Virus record (IMG/VR): IMGVR_UViG_3300044213_000107
Location: 62,001 to 126,000 of that record
Origin: a virus
Direction: 5' to 3' (one strand)
DNA: 64,000 bases
Below the pieces are notes generated by a model, which did not search any database, had not been told where the DNA came from, and worked only from the letters and a program-made list of their open reading frames with translations. This document shows positions 25,375 to 32,568 of this stretch, in pieces. The position numbers and the translations under genes were made by a program. Position 1 is the stretch's first letter; each line of letters opens with the position of its first letter.

Positions 25375-25392
25375 ATTAGTATTAATACTAAT
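25375..25392. promoter_or_regulatory. 18-base perfect palindrome, candidate operator
   Basis: ATTAGTATTAATACTAAT is its own reverse complement and lies directly downstream of the rubrerythrin -10 box, covering the predicted start site. Confidence 0.6.
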
Positions 25393-25422
25393 ATTATATA
25401 TGACAAAAATACCTATTGTCAA
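25393..25422 (-). promoter_or_regulatory. Consensus sigma-70 promoter for rubrerythrin
   Basis: TTGACA 25417-25422, N18, TATAAT 25393-25398. Confidence 0.8.
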
Positions 25423-25476
25423 CTTGGTTTCAATAGTTTTTTACTGAATATTTTTTTATGGGCCTAATAGAAGAAA

Positions 25477-26595
25477 TCAATTATCGCCCATTAATTCGTA
25501 TAGTTCTGGCAAGTACTCTCGCCAATCCATACCGTGATAATTTCGTGTATGTTCCATGTATCTGTAAAATTTTTTTCTACATTGTAGATCAAATGCACTA
25601 TTATCTATATATGCTTTTAAAAAATGTAAATCATTGTCATTTAAATAGCTAGATATTTTATCTTTTTCTTGTTCTGTTAAAATTGAATATGTTAAATATG
25701 GTGGATAACTCACAAAACCTATTTCATTAGTTAAAGAGATGCCAAGATTTTTCATATATTCGATATATTCTACTACACCAAATAAATTTAATATACTGTG
25801 TGTTGGATGAGATGCTAGATTAAATCCTTGAGATTTAAAATCAATTAAATTTAGATTGAATTTATTCCAGTCAGCACCTGTTCGTATAAATTCAAATTTT
25901 TTCTCAATTGCTTCAAAACTAACAACTAAATTAATTTTATTAAATTTTTTTAATATCGGAATATCTTTATAACTTACTGTTCCGTTTGTGTTAATATTTA
26001 AACAAGTATCGGGCCCTGCTGAATCTAATACCTTTTCTAAAAAAATACTTAACTTATTCATATTATACAACGGCTCTCCACCTATTATATTAACAAATTT
26101 TAAATTTTTAAAATCATCATCAGTGTAATCATAAACTGCAGATGGCCAAACATCTAAATTTTCAATTGACACACTAATGTCGTAATTATAAATTGTATTC
26201 GGTAATTTTAAAGCTTCGGGTATCCAACTACTGCTAGATGACGGGCGGCAATATCTACATTGGATATTACAATATCTTCCTGTATCAACAGTTAATTGCA
26301 TAAAATCTTGTACATTTGATTCTGTAGAATATAAATCTATGTAATTGGCTAAACTTAATCGTTTGCTGAAATTTTTCCCAGGGTGTAGAATTTCAGCATT
26401 ACGACATGTAGTACAATATTTTTCTGGCCATTCACCTTGGTCAAACGACTGTTTTATTTCATTGTAAACAGGACTTTGCAGCATTTTAGTGCGACTTGTT
26501 ATATTGGGTATGGGTTGAAAGCAGCACGGACCTTGGAATTGAGCATCGTATGCGTGTTCGAAATACCAGCAACGTATAGGTTCTTTTTGATTCAT
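25477..26595 (-). CDS. Second radical SAM protein (twitch-type)
   Basis: 372 residues. C109-x3-C113-x2-C116 (GRYCNIQCRYCRP) at the same positions as in the first radical SAM protein of this window, then NIIGGEPLYN. Two extra Cys pairs (GPCCFQ at 24-25 and CTTC at 61-64) suggest an N-terminal auxiliary metal site. Clearly paralogous to the gene at 10331, but without a PP-loop partner; it is followed downstream by the rubrerythrin unit. The late element five bases upstream predicts a leaderless mRNA. Substrate unknown. Confidence 0.88.
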   Translation of the reverse strand: MNQKEPIRCWYFEHAYDAQFQGPCCFQPIPNITSRTKMLQSPVYNEIKQSFDQGEWPEKYCTTCRNAEILHPGKNFSKRLSLANYIDLYSTESNVQDFMQLTVDTGRYCNIQCRYCRPSSSSSWIPEALKLPNTIYNYDISVSIENLDVWPSAVYDYTDDDFKNLKFVNIIGGEPLYNMNKLSIFLEKVLDSAGPDTCLNINTNGTVSYKDIPILKKFNKINLVVSFEAIEKKFEFIRTGADWNKFNLNLIDFKSQGFNLASHPTHSILNLFGVVEYIEYMKNLGISLTNEIGFVSYPPYLTYSILTEQEKDKISSYLNDNDLHFLKAYIDNSAFDLQCRKKFYRYMEHTRNYHGMDWREYLPELYELMGDN

Positions 26596-26600
26596 ACAAA

Positions 26601-26606
26601 TATTTA
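26601..26606 (-). promoter_or_regulatory. Late promoter element phased to a leaderless start
   Basis: TAAATA plus five bases then ATG 26595 of the radical SAM gene; no ribosome site between. Confidence 0.65.
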
Positions 26607-26616
26607 GTATATAAGA

Positions 26617-26634
26617 AACCCGCCGAAGCGGGTT
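26617..26634 (-). terminator. Terminator of the tmRNA transcript
   Basis: AACCCGC-TTCG-GCGGGTT followed by TCTT; the stem closes the 3' end of the coding piece. Confidence 0.7.
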
Positions 26635-26951
26635 CTGGTTGTTTCTGTTACGAGGTATTTCCTACCCTAAGCAGTGTTTAGGCTGCTAAGGCAAATAGTG
26701 AGTCATTTGCATTTACTTGTTTTGCTTCTTTTACGGAGATCGCCTACCGAGCGCCATTATTCCTACTCCTGACCCTGTCGAACCTATTTCCGGCCCATCA
26801 AAAACATACTATCCTACACTCACTTACGATCGGCGTAACCAGCGGTAGTTAAAAACCTGCTCATGCGTTCCTATAGTATGCTTTTGGTGGACCGGGCGGG
26901 GAACCGCCCCCCGCGTCCAGAATCCATTTCCTAATAACAGTTTACGCTGTT
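26617..26951 (-). ncRNA. ssrA: Permuted (two-piece) tmRNA
   Basis: Order on the minus strand: acceptor piece, spacer, coding piece, the reverse of a normal ssrA. The acceptor piece (about 26951-26885) carries GGACGCGGG and ends CCGGTCCACCA. The coding piece starts GGGCCGG at 26796, which can pair 7 bp with CCGGTCC, and continues with GGTTCGACAGGG, a hallmark of the tmRNA 5' end. The tag frame (26710-26678) reads GCA AAT GAC ... GCA GCC TAA, giving ANDSLFALAA. The T-loop is unusual, G/C-rich, without a clean TTCRA. A spacer arm (26799-26812 with 26873-26886) can form a 14-bp stem, probably a processing substrate. Role: rescue of stalled ribosomes and tagging for ClpXP. Confidence 0.9.
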
Positions 26952-26957
26952 CTTTGT

Positions 26958-26986
26958 AGTATATATTTATTTCTAATAGGAGTCAA
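26958..26986 (-). promoter_or_regulatory. Sigma-70 promoter of the tmRNA
   Basis: TTGACT 26981-26986, N17, TATACT 26958-26963; predicted start near 26951. A TAAATA late element (26964-26969) overlaps, so both classes could fire. Confidence 0.7.
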
Positions 26987-27004
26987 GTCTATAGGCAATA
27001 AATG

Positions 27005-27592
27005 TTAAATAGCTCGATTAATTCTTTCAATAATAATATCTACTGTTTTGTTTGACAATACAACTTCATAGTGATTTAATGGCATTTCAATCGTTTCAAA
27101 ATCGGTTCTACTACGTTGACTTTTTAATGTGACTACTCCATCATTTTCTTCGTGTATCCATGGACTTTGTCCTTTTGTAGTCACAACCTGTGTCCAATTT
27201 TTAGGTGCTGAAATATATCGCGCTTCACGCATCGGAGTACTCATTGTGCCTATATCTCGCATCAATCTATTAAACGGTAAAAAATATTGAGCAAAATCTG
27301 CTTGTGCACTACCACCATAAGGAGTACTAAGACTTATGCCACCGCAGGTTATGTCTTTATAGTAATCTGCTAGATACAGTGAATATATGCCACCCAAACT
27401 ATGACTTATGAAATACAATCGTTCAGTGTCTTCTAAACTTTTTTTCATTGTCGCAAGATTATTATGAAATCCATCGCCACTGCTGTATTCTAGCATAATA
27501 TCAGGAAACTCAAAATGATCTCTAATATACTGCCTGATGTGTGTGAAGCTTTCTGCAGTCGCACTGGCTCCATGAATATACACAATATGCAT
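27005..27592 (-). CDS. Alpha/beta-hydrolase, lipase-like
   Basis: 195 residues. HIVYIHGASATAESF (oxyanion-loop strand), YFISHSLGGIYSLYLA (GxSxG-type nucleophile elbow, Ser near 64) and a C-terminal LNHYEVV supplying a likely His. Could be an esterase, lipase or peptidase acting in the cytoplasm; no signal peptide. Shortish for the fold, but with the catalytic residues in order. Confidence 0.8.
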   Translation of the reverse strand: MHIVYIHGASATAESFTHIRQYIRDHFEFPDIMLEYSSGDGFHNNLATMKKSLEDTERLYFISHSLGGIYSLYLADYYKDITCGGISLSTPYGGSAQADFAQYFLPFNRLMRDIGTMSTPMREARYISAPKNWTQVVTTKGQSPWIHEENDGVVTLKSQRSRTDFETIEMPLNHYEVVLSNKTVDIIIERINRAI

Positions 27593-27593
27593 T

Positions 27594-28034
27594 TTAATTA
27601 TAACCGAGAACTACATTATCAGGCCAAGGTGCAGGGTCTGGTATTGCACATGGACCTTCTGCTGGCTCAGTTCCATAATCTGCCGGCAGAACAATTTCAA
27701 GATACTCCATATCTGGACTATAATCAAAAAGATAGTGTACTATCCCGGGTCGTTGATGTACACAGTCTCCGGCTTCTACCAAATGTATTTTATCTTCATA
27801 CATGAATTTAGCCCAACCTTTGAGCATGTATACAATCTGGAATTCTGCTATGTGTATGTGCCAGCCGGTGCCTCCTGAACTTTCTGGAGGTAAATTAGCT
27901 CGTGTAACATGAGCTAATACAGCTCCGTTGGTAGCATCTTTTACACCTAGGTCTTTGTAGACAAAAAAATCTCTCAAACCACCACCAACAAATGGTAGTT
28001 GATTTCCTTTTACATGACTAAATTTTGTTTGCAT
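27594..28034 (-). CDS. Cupin-domain protein
   Basis: 146 residues. GTGWHIHIAEFQIVYMLKGWAK and GDCVHQRPGIVHYLFDYSPD are the two cupin motifs, with His ligands for a metal. Single-domain cupins include sugar isomerases, dioxygenases and sensors; the exact role is unknown. One base separates it from the hydrolase. Confidence 0.8.
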   Translation of the reverse strand: MQTKFSHVKGNQLPFVGGGLRDFFVYKDLGVKDATNGAVLAHVTRANLPPESSGGTGWHIHIAEFQIVYMLKGWAKFMYEDKIHLVEAGDCVHQRPGIVHYLFDYSPDMEYLEIVLPADYGTEPAEGPCAIPDPAPWPDNVVLGYN

Positions 28035-28037
28035 GGT

Positions 28038-28928
28038 TTATCCTTTGTTTATGGCCTGCCATTTTTCAGCGATATGATCAACAAAGTCTTTTATGGTATT
28101 AAGGCCATGTTGTCGCATGTAGGTAATAATCTTAACTGCAGTTTCGCGTTCTTGACCAGCATCGGGTTTACGAGCATTTGACATGTCGTTGTTTAATGAT
28201 TCTATAGCCGATTGTCGATCATAGGTATAATTTAAATTATAACGCATTTGATCGGCTTCTCGGCTTAAACGCTCAGGATCGTTCAGCACCATTAACTCAA
28301 CCCAGGACTGCATGTATCCGCGTTTTCTTTTTGGTCTGTGCCATGCTTTGTCCCGAGCGCCAGTTAGCGTACCAACATCGCCAGGATGTCTAGTATCCAT
28401 GTTTTGCCAAGCGGCTTTGTTAGTGTAAAAATAAGTTTTAATTCCTTGGGTCTTTGCTGAAATCAACAATTCTCGGGTCATAGCATTAACGTGATTATCT
28501 ATTAGAGACTTTTTTGTGTCCGGCACTAATAATACATGCACAGACTTTACACCACCAATTGGTATAGCGGGTTCACTGCTAAAAACACGGTCTTCGGCTT
28601 CGTGACTTCTGTGATGTGATTGTGCAGGATCTCTGTTGCCCCAATAGTCCAAAGGTTGACTACGATATCTTTGATTAAACCAGGTGCCATCGAGTTCAAA
28701 TAACACTCCTTGAGTCCTGCCGGCATTTTCATGATAGCCACCTCTGCGTGTTCGTGTAGTACTTAAAAAGTAAGGTTTACCTTGTGGCATGTATTGTTGC
28801 TCAACACTGCCTAACGCACTACTTAATTCAAACTGTCCTGATTGTAGAATCTTTAATGCCGTGGGAATATTGGTATAATGAAATACAATAGGACTTAGAC
28901 TTTCTAATAGAAATTCCGTGGCTCGCAT
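28038..28928 (-). CDS. ADP-ribosyltransferase-like protein (candidate) with MRATEFLLES start
   Basis: 296 residues. After the start MRATEFLLES comes IVFHYTNIPTALKILQSGQF and PYFLSTTRT, the H-Y-T...IL..G and S-T-S-like strands typical of ADP-ribosyltransferase and RNA 2'-phosphotransferase folds; GVLFELDG and EAEDRVFS follow. The catalytic Glu cannot be fixed by eye. The FLLE-S start resembles T4 prohead-protease sites ([LI]xE), so it might be packed in the head and injected, as T4 Alt is. Both ideas are inference. Confidence 0.5.
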   Translation of the reverse strand: MRATEFLLESLSPIVFHYTNIPTALKILQSGQFELSSALGSVEQQYMPQGKPYFLSTTRTRRGGYHENAGRTQGVLFELDGTWFNQRYRSQPLDYWGNRDPAQSHHRSHEAEDRVFSSEPAIPIGGVKSVHVLLVPDTKKSLIDNHVNAMTRELLISAKTQGIKTYFYTNKAAWQNMDTRHPGDVGTLTGARDKAWHRPKRKRGYMQSWVELMVLNDPERLSREADQMRYNLNYTYDRQSAIESLNNDMSNARKPDAGQERETAVKIITYMRQHGLNTIKDFVDHIAEKWQAINKG

Positions 28929-30562
28929 TATTTTTTACGACCTGCTTTCATGTTAGCACACCAATGATACATTCGGCCACGTTCGCCACCTGCACGTTTG
29001 GCTCGGGCTCGCAAATCTGTAACAGAACCTTGACAACTGGCGCCAGCACGAGCTACACGACCTGGACGACTTTTTCCTTTGCGTTTACCATCAGCAAAGT
29101 TTTCCGCCACAGCTTGCTTTAGAAACTGTTCACCAGAGCCAGTCACATACCAGCGGTCATCGTCATTTACAATATAACCAGCATCTGCTAAACTATCCAA
29201 GGTACGGTCAAACATTTCAGTTCTAGACTCATCTTCTACATAGTCCATGCCCAACATTGCTGCAGTATAGATACCTTTTAGTATAAGTCTTTGTCCTAAT
29301 CCTTGACCTCTAAACTCAGGATCAAGCTCAGTAATAGTCCTTCCGGTATCGGCATCATATTGAAATACGCCTGCTGATTTACCATTCACTAACATTTCAA
29401 CAGAAAATTTATTTTTACCTTTTTGTTGTTGATATGTAATGTTGTTAGAGCCTTCCGCCACACCTCGACCTAAATCACCCAATCCAAAATCTGTTGGTGG
29501 CACATACTTACCATCGTGTTGTTTAATATGGTCTGCTAAGTCTGCTAAATCTCTAAACCCACGATCTTGTAATTCTTGATCCACATCAACTAATTCTTTA
29601 CCACCCCACTTGTATAGATCGAGTTCCATACGACCTATATCCTGATGCTTTTTTAAACCACTGATAACATATCCTACAATACTATCAAAGTTTACATCTT
29701 GACGGTCTTGATCCAAGTCGCTCACGACGCCTTCCGCCACACCTTGCTTAACAAACTGAACATTTAATTTAGCATTTTTCCACAATGGATTTTTAGGATC
29801 CATTCGTTGTTGTAGCAACCATATAGCGGATACTCTATGTGCTCCATCTTCAAACTTACTATTCAGTACCAATATAGGAGGTAACTTTGATAAACTTTCT
29901 GGATGATCCTTTAAGTAAGCGGCATACTCTATAACCTTTTTAGTGACGCCCCAGCTGTAATCTTTAGCGTCCCAATCATCTACCACATTGTTATAATAAG
30001 GTAATCCTGGTACTGAATCTATAAGTTGTTTTGCAGTCATCTGCCTGGTTTGTATTTTAGCGTCAGAGCCAAACTGTTTTGGTGCACCTGAACTTGGACC
30101 AGGTTGTGGAATATCTTCCGCCACATCTTGATTACGATACAAATCAAACTCTACTTGATCGCCTTGATCATGTGCTCTTACACCATATCCCAAATTGGTT
30201 GCGTAACGGTCAACTAATTTCTTATAAAGTTTAGCACGACTCTCGGGATTTTGCCCGGGTTCAACTTCTTTTGTGGCTGAAAAATTTATGTTATACGGTT
30301 GTTCTTTTTTTACAAACTGTTGAATAGCAAACAACACCGTGGCAAACACTCGTTGTGCATCACCAGCACCAGTGACATCTATACTGTGATCTCTGGTAAA
30401 ACTTACAAGTACTTCGTAAGGGGTTGAATATTCAAATGATATACTCAATGGTGAACCATCTGGCAAGCGAGCAAACGCATCATTGTCCCCGTGATCACCT
30501 CGGCTCCACGTTAATGGGTAAGGTTGGTCAAAAGATTCTAAAATAATTTCTTTAATACGCAT
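28928..30562 (-). CDS. Modular protein with VAE linkers, ParB-like and GNAT-like domains
   Basis: 544 residues starting MRIKEIILES. Visible modules: N-terminal domain (1-160); ParB/sulfiredoxin-like segment PPILVLNSKFEDGAHRVSAI; a middle domain ending PPTDFGLGDL; a GNAT-like acetyltransferase (ELDPEFRGQGLGQRLILKG); a basic tail (GKRKGKSRPGRV.. to the end, with MYHWCANMKAGRKK). Modules are separated by DVAED, GVAEG, GVAEG and AVAEN. Overlaps the next gene by one base. Leaderless-phased late promoter. Possibly an internal head protein cleaved into pieces. Confidence 0.6.
   Translation of the reverse strand: MRIKEIILESFDQPYPLTWSRGDHGDNDAFARLPDGSPLSISFEYSTPYEVLVSFTRDHSIDVTGAGDAQRVFATVLFAIQQFVKKEQPYNINFSATKEVEPGQNPESRAKLYKKLVDRYATNLGYGVRAHDQGDQVEFDLYRNQDVAEDIPQPGPSSGAPKQFGSDAKIQTRQMTAKQLIDSVPGLPYYNNVVDDWDAKDYSWGVTKKVIEYAAYLKDHPESLSKLPPILVLNSKFEDGAHRVSAIWLLQQRMDPKNPLWKNAKLNVQFVKQGVAEGVVSDLDQDRQDVNFDSIVGYVISGLKKHQDIGRMELDLYKWGGKELVDVDQELQDRGFRDLADLADHIKQHDGKYVPPTDFGLGDLGRGVAEGSNNITYQQQKGKNKFSVEMLVNGKSAGVFQYDADTGRTITELDPEFRGQGLGQRLILKGIYTAAMLGMDYVEDESRTEMFDRTLDSLADAGYIVNDDDRWYVTGSGEQFLKQAVAENFADGKRKGKSRPGRVARAGASCQGSVTDLRARAKRAGGERGRMYHWCANMKAGRKK
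29102..29111 (-). repeat. VAE linker repeat, copy 4
   Basis: TGTGGCGGAA encodes V-A-E before the basic C-terminal module. Same ten bases at 29453, 29732 and 30116. Confidence 0.7.
29453..29462 (-). repeat. VAE linker repeat, copy 3
   Basis: TGTGGCGGAA, junction before the GNAT-like module. Confidence 0.7.
29732..29741 (-). repeat. VAE linker repeat, copy 2
   Basis: TGTGGCGGAA, junction after the ParB-like module. Confidence 0.7.
30116..30125 (-). repeat. VAE linker repeat, copy 1
   Basis: TGTGGCGGAA, junction after the N-terminal domain. Confidence 0.7.
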
Positions 30563-30567
30563 CTAAA

Positions 30568-30573
30568 TATTTA
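30568..30573 (-). promoter_or_regulatory. Late promoter element phased to a leaderless start
   Basis: TAAATA plus five bases then ATG 30562. Confidence 0.65.
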
Positions 30574-30605
30574 TCGGACTTTTGGCTAAAAAGAAGTAAA
30601 GTAAA

Positions 30606-31319
30606 TTAGCGATTGCGACGGGGTTTAGCCAGACCTAATATTTCGAGTATTCTTATGTACATCCAGCCAATATCAAACTCCCACCATTTACGACTAAATT
30701 TTGGATTTGATCCATCGCCATGATGCGAATTATGGAGCTCTTCGCCGCCAATCCATATACCGATAGGAATCAAATTTCTCGATGTGTCGTTTGTATCATA
30801 ATTTCTATAACCCCACCAGTGTGCCAGTCCGTTAATAACACCCGCTGCCCAAAAGGGTATCCAAATCATTTGTATTCCCCATACTACGAATCCCGCGGAA
30901 CCAAAAAACAACAAGTCCATGACCAGCATCAAAAGAATTCCATAAAGATTATATGGAGTATATAAATGTCGTTCGATCCAGTCGTTAGGAGTACCAATGC
31001 CTAACTTTAATACTTCTGGATCTCGTTTAGCCTTTACATAATAAAATGCACCGCCAAATAATATATGCCAAATTCCATAGATTTTAGGACTATGTGGATC
31101 TGCCGGTGTATCGCTGGCCTGATGATGTCGGCGATGTACTGCTACCCATTCCCGTGTGGTCATACCAGTTGTAAGCCACAGCCAAAATCTCATCACATGT
31201 GATATTACTGGATGAAATGTAACTGCACGATGTGCTTGGCTACGATGTAGGTATAGAGTTACACACATGATTGTGATGTGTGTCATTATTAGTGTGGCTA
31301 TGATTTCTTGTACCGGCAT
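30606..31319 (-). CDS. Acyl-lipid/acyl-CoA delta-9-type fatty-acid desaturase
   Basis: 237 residues, an integral membrane enzyme. The three His boxes are intact: HRSQAH (25-30), HRRHH (62-66) and HNSHH (196-200), binding a diiron centre. Hydrophobic spans lie between boxes 2 and 3. It would put a double bond into host fatty acyl chains and so raise membrane fluidity. Shorter than the usual ~300 residues but covers the whole catalytic core. TAAATA four bases before ATG: near-leaderless late message. Confidence 0.9.
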   Translation of the reverse strand: MPVQEIIATLIMTHITIMCVTLYLHRSQAHRAVTFHPVISHVMRFWLWLTTGMTTREWVAVHRRHHQASDTPADPHSPKIYGIWHILFGGAFYYVKAKRDPEVLKLGIGTPNDWIERHLYTPYNLYGILLMLVMDLLFFGSAGFVVWGIQMIWIPFWAAGVINGLAHWWGYRNYDTNDTSRNLIPIGIWIGGEELHNSHHGDGSNPKFSRKWWEFDIGWMYIRILEILGLAKPRRNR

Positions 31320-31323
31320 CTAA

Positions 31324-31329
31324 TATTTA
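31324..31329 (-). promoter_or_regulatory. Late promoter element phased to a (near-)leaderless start
   Basis: TAAATA plus four bases then ATG 31319 of the desaturase. Confidence 0.6.
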
Positions 31330-31343
31330 GCGGTAACTGCGGT

Positions 31344-31439
31344 TTATTTTCTGTGGTTTTGGTACCAGTCCCATGCCCAACACACTGCTAAAATTACAAC
31401 AAAGCCTAATACAATTGGGGTTACGTCATCGTTTAACAT
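31344..31439 (-). CDS. Tiny single-span membrane peptide
   Basis: 31 residues (MLNDDVTPIVLGFVVILAVC...), one hydrophobic helix and a short basic end. AAGGAG ribosome site six bases before the ATG. Function unknown. Confidence 0.55.
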   Translation of the reverse strand: MLNDDVTPIVLGFVVILAVCWAWDWYQNHRK

Positions 31440-31450
31440 ATCAACTCCTT

Positions 31451-31762
31451 TTAATCATCTATAAATTTTATTACACAAGTTTGTTCAGTTTCTTGCAAAA
31501 ATTGTTGAAAATATGATTCCCATACTGGATCATTTGGCGGTCTAAACCCTTCGGGAATAGTATTGCTCCATACATAATCACGACGCGAACTTGTTTGATC
31601 TATAACCATATATCCTTGATCAATCATTGATTGCCGTATACCTTTTTTGCGGCGATTGGCTGCATGCCAATCTTCTTGAGTCGCAGAGTCTTTGGTTGCT
31701 ATCCAATCTTCGATGTTGATTCGAGCGCCATCTGCACGTTCTATTACATGTTGTTCTCTCAT
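31451..31762 (-). CDS. Hypothetical protein
   Basis: 103 residues, charged, no motif (KDSATQEDWHAANRRKKGIR). Leaderless-phased late element upstream. Confidence 0.6.
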   Translation of the reverse strand: MREQHVIERADGARINIEDWIATKDSATQEDWHAANRRKKGIRQSMIDQGYMVIDQTSSRRDYVWSNTIPEGFRPPNDPVWESYFQQFLQETEQTCVIKFIDD

Positions 31763-31767
31763 AGAAA

Positions 31768-31773
31768 TATTTA
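31768..31773 (-). promoter_or_regulatory. Late promoter element phased to a leaderless start
   Basis: TAAATA plus five bases then ATG 31762. Confidence 0.6.
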
Positions 31774-31780
31774 GCCGTAG

Positions 31781-31801
31781 AAAAAGGGCCGAAGCCCTTT
31801 T
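31781..31801 (-). terminator. Rho-independent terminator
   Basis: AAAAGGGC-TTCG-GCCCTTTTT on the minus strand, after the 110-residue gene. Confidence 0.7.
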
Positions 31802-31822
31802 CGCACACTTGCAAAAAACCGT

Positions 31823-32155
31823 TTATGCTGCGTCTTTGCTTTCTGCACGCTCCTTGAGAGCGGTAAGGCTAGGTTTAGCTTTGGCAGTTGCCTTAACTGT
31901 GGCTACTGCGTTATATTTTGCATCTGCAGCATCAATAGCCTCGCGATACTCTGTGTTGTTATACAACTCAGTTGTTTTAAGATGTGCAACCAATGCAGCC
32001 TTGGTCATTGCAGACGGCAACTCAATTAAGTTGATATCTGTATCAGTTTTAGCAAGAATTTTGACACGGGTCATGTCGTTGGCAAAACGAACTTTGTACT
32101 GGCCTTTAGTTTTACTAACGCCACCAACGGAAAAAAGTTTATTGTCTGTAGACAT
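31823..32155 (-). CDS. Hypothetical phage protein
   Basis: 110 residues; N-terminal beta part (QYKVRFANDMTRVKILAKTD), Ala/Lys-rich C-terminus. Own promoter with an inverted repeat at the start site, and own terminator: an independently controlled single gene. Confidence 0.6.
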   Translation of the reverse strand: MSTDNKLFSVGGVSKTKGQYKVRFANDMTRVKILAKTDTDINLIELPSAMTKAALVAHLKTTELYNNTEYREAIDAADAKYNAVATVKATAKAKPSLTALKERAESKDAA

Positions 32156-32191
32156 TGAAATACTCCTAGAAGTTAAATTGAAAAAACATAT

Positions 32192-32213
32192 GTATACTAT
32201 TCATTTAGTATAC
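32192..32213. promoter_or_regulatory. Inverted repeat at a promoter start site, candidate operator
   Basis: GTATACTA-N6-TAGTATAC, perfect eight-base arms, immediately downstream of the -10 box at 32218. Confidence 0.55.
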
Positions 32214-32217
32214 CATA

Positions 32218-32246
32218 ATTATATTGCCTTTTGATAGTGGCGTCAA
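32218..32246 (-). promoter_or_regulatory. Sigma-70 promoter TTGACG-N17-TATAAT
   Basis: -10 at 32218-32223, -35 at 32241-32246, reading into the gene at 32155. Confidence 0.75.
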
Positions 32247-32278
32247 CCACATTTTGGCGGCAATAATACCAAAATTCT

Positions 32279-32404
32279 TCATTCTGCGGCTGCTTGAGCA
32301 GCGTGTTGTACTTGCGCAACACCTTTTTCGGCGATGTTAACAACGCCATGAACACCAATGGTGGCAATAGCAATACCCACAATGATACCTATGACGAAAT
32401 TCAT
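32279..32404 (-). CDS. Small single-span membrane peptide next to entericidin
   Basis: 41 residues: MNFVIGIIVGIAIATIGVHG then an Ala/Gln-rich amphipathic helix. ATG overlaps the lipoprotein stop (ATGA), so the two are co-made; it could be its partner or antidote, but that is a guess. Confidence 0.6.
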   Translation of the reverse strand: MNFVIGIIVGIAIATIGVHGVVNIAEKGVAQVQHAAQAAAE

Positions 32405-32568
32405 TTGTGCTTCTCCTGTGATTGTTCTGGATACAAAGGAACTTCGGATTTTGGTTCAATCCATTTACCTGCGGCACTAATATCTTTTCCTGCGCCTTGT
32501 AAGGTGCCCGAAACGGTATTACATGCCACGAGATTTAATAACAATAAAATACCAAATAATGCTTTCAT
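32401..32568 (-). CDS. Entericidin-like lipoprotein
   Basis: 55 residues. Signal peptide MKALFGILLLLNLVAC with a lipobox (NLVAC, Cys16), then NTVSGTLQGAGKDISAAGKW, which matches the entericidin A/B core (CNT..G.GKDI..AG..I). Entericidins are small outer-membrane lipoproteins linked to programmed lysis and stress in bacteria. Overlaps the upstream gene by four bases. Confidence 0.75.
   Translation of the reverse strand: MKALFGILLLLNLVACNTVSGTLQGAGKDISAAGKWIEPKSEVPLYPEQSQEKHK

Noticed and set aside
26880-26950. Acceptor piece of the tmRNA read as an ordinary tRNA
   Set aside because: There is no anticodon arm or D arm; only the T-like arm and CCA end are present, and the partner start lies downstream.
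31692-32234. Plus-strand open frame of 180 codons
   Set aside because: It crosses two minus-strand genes, a terminator and a promoter; its translation is a hydrophobic shadow of an Ala/Lys-rich gene.
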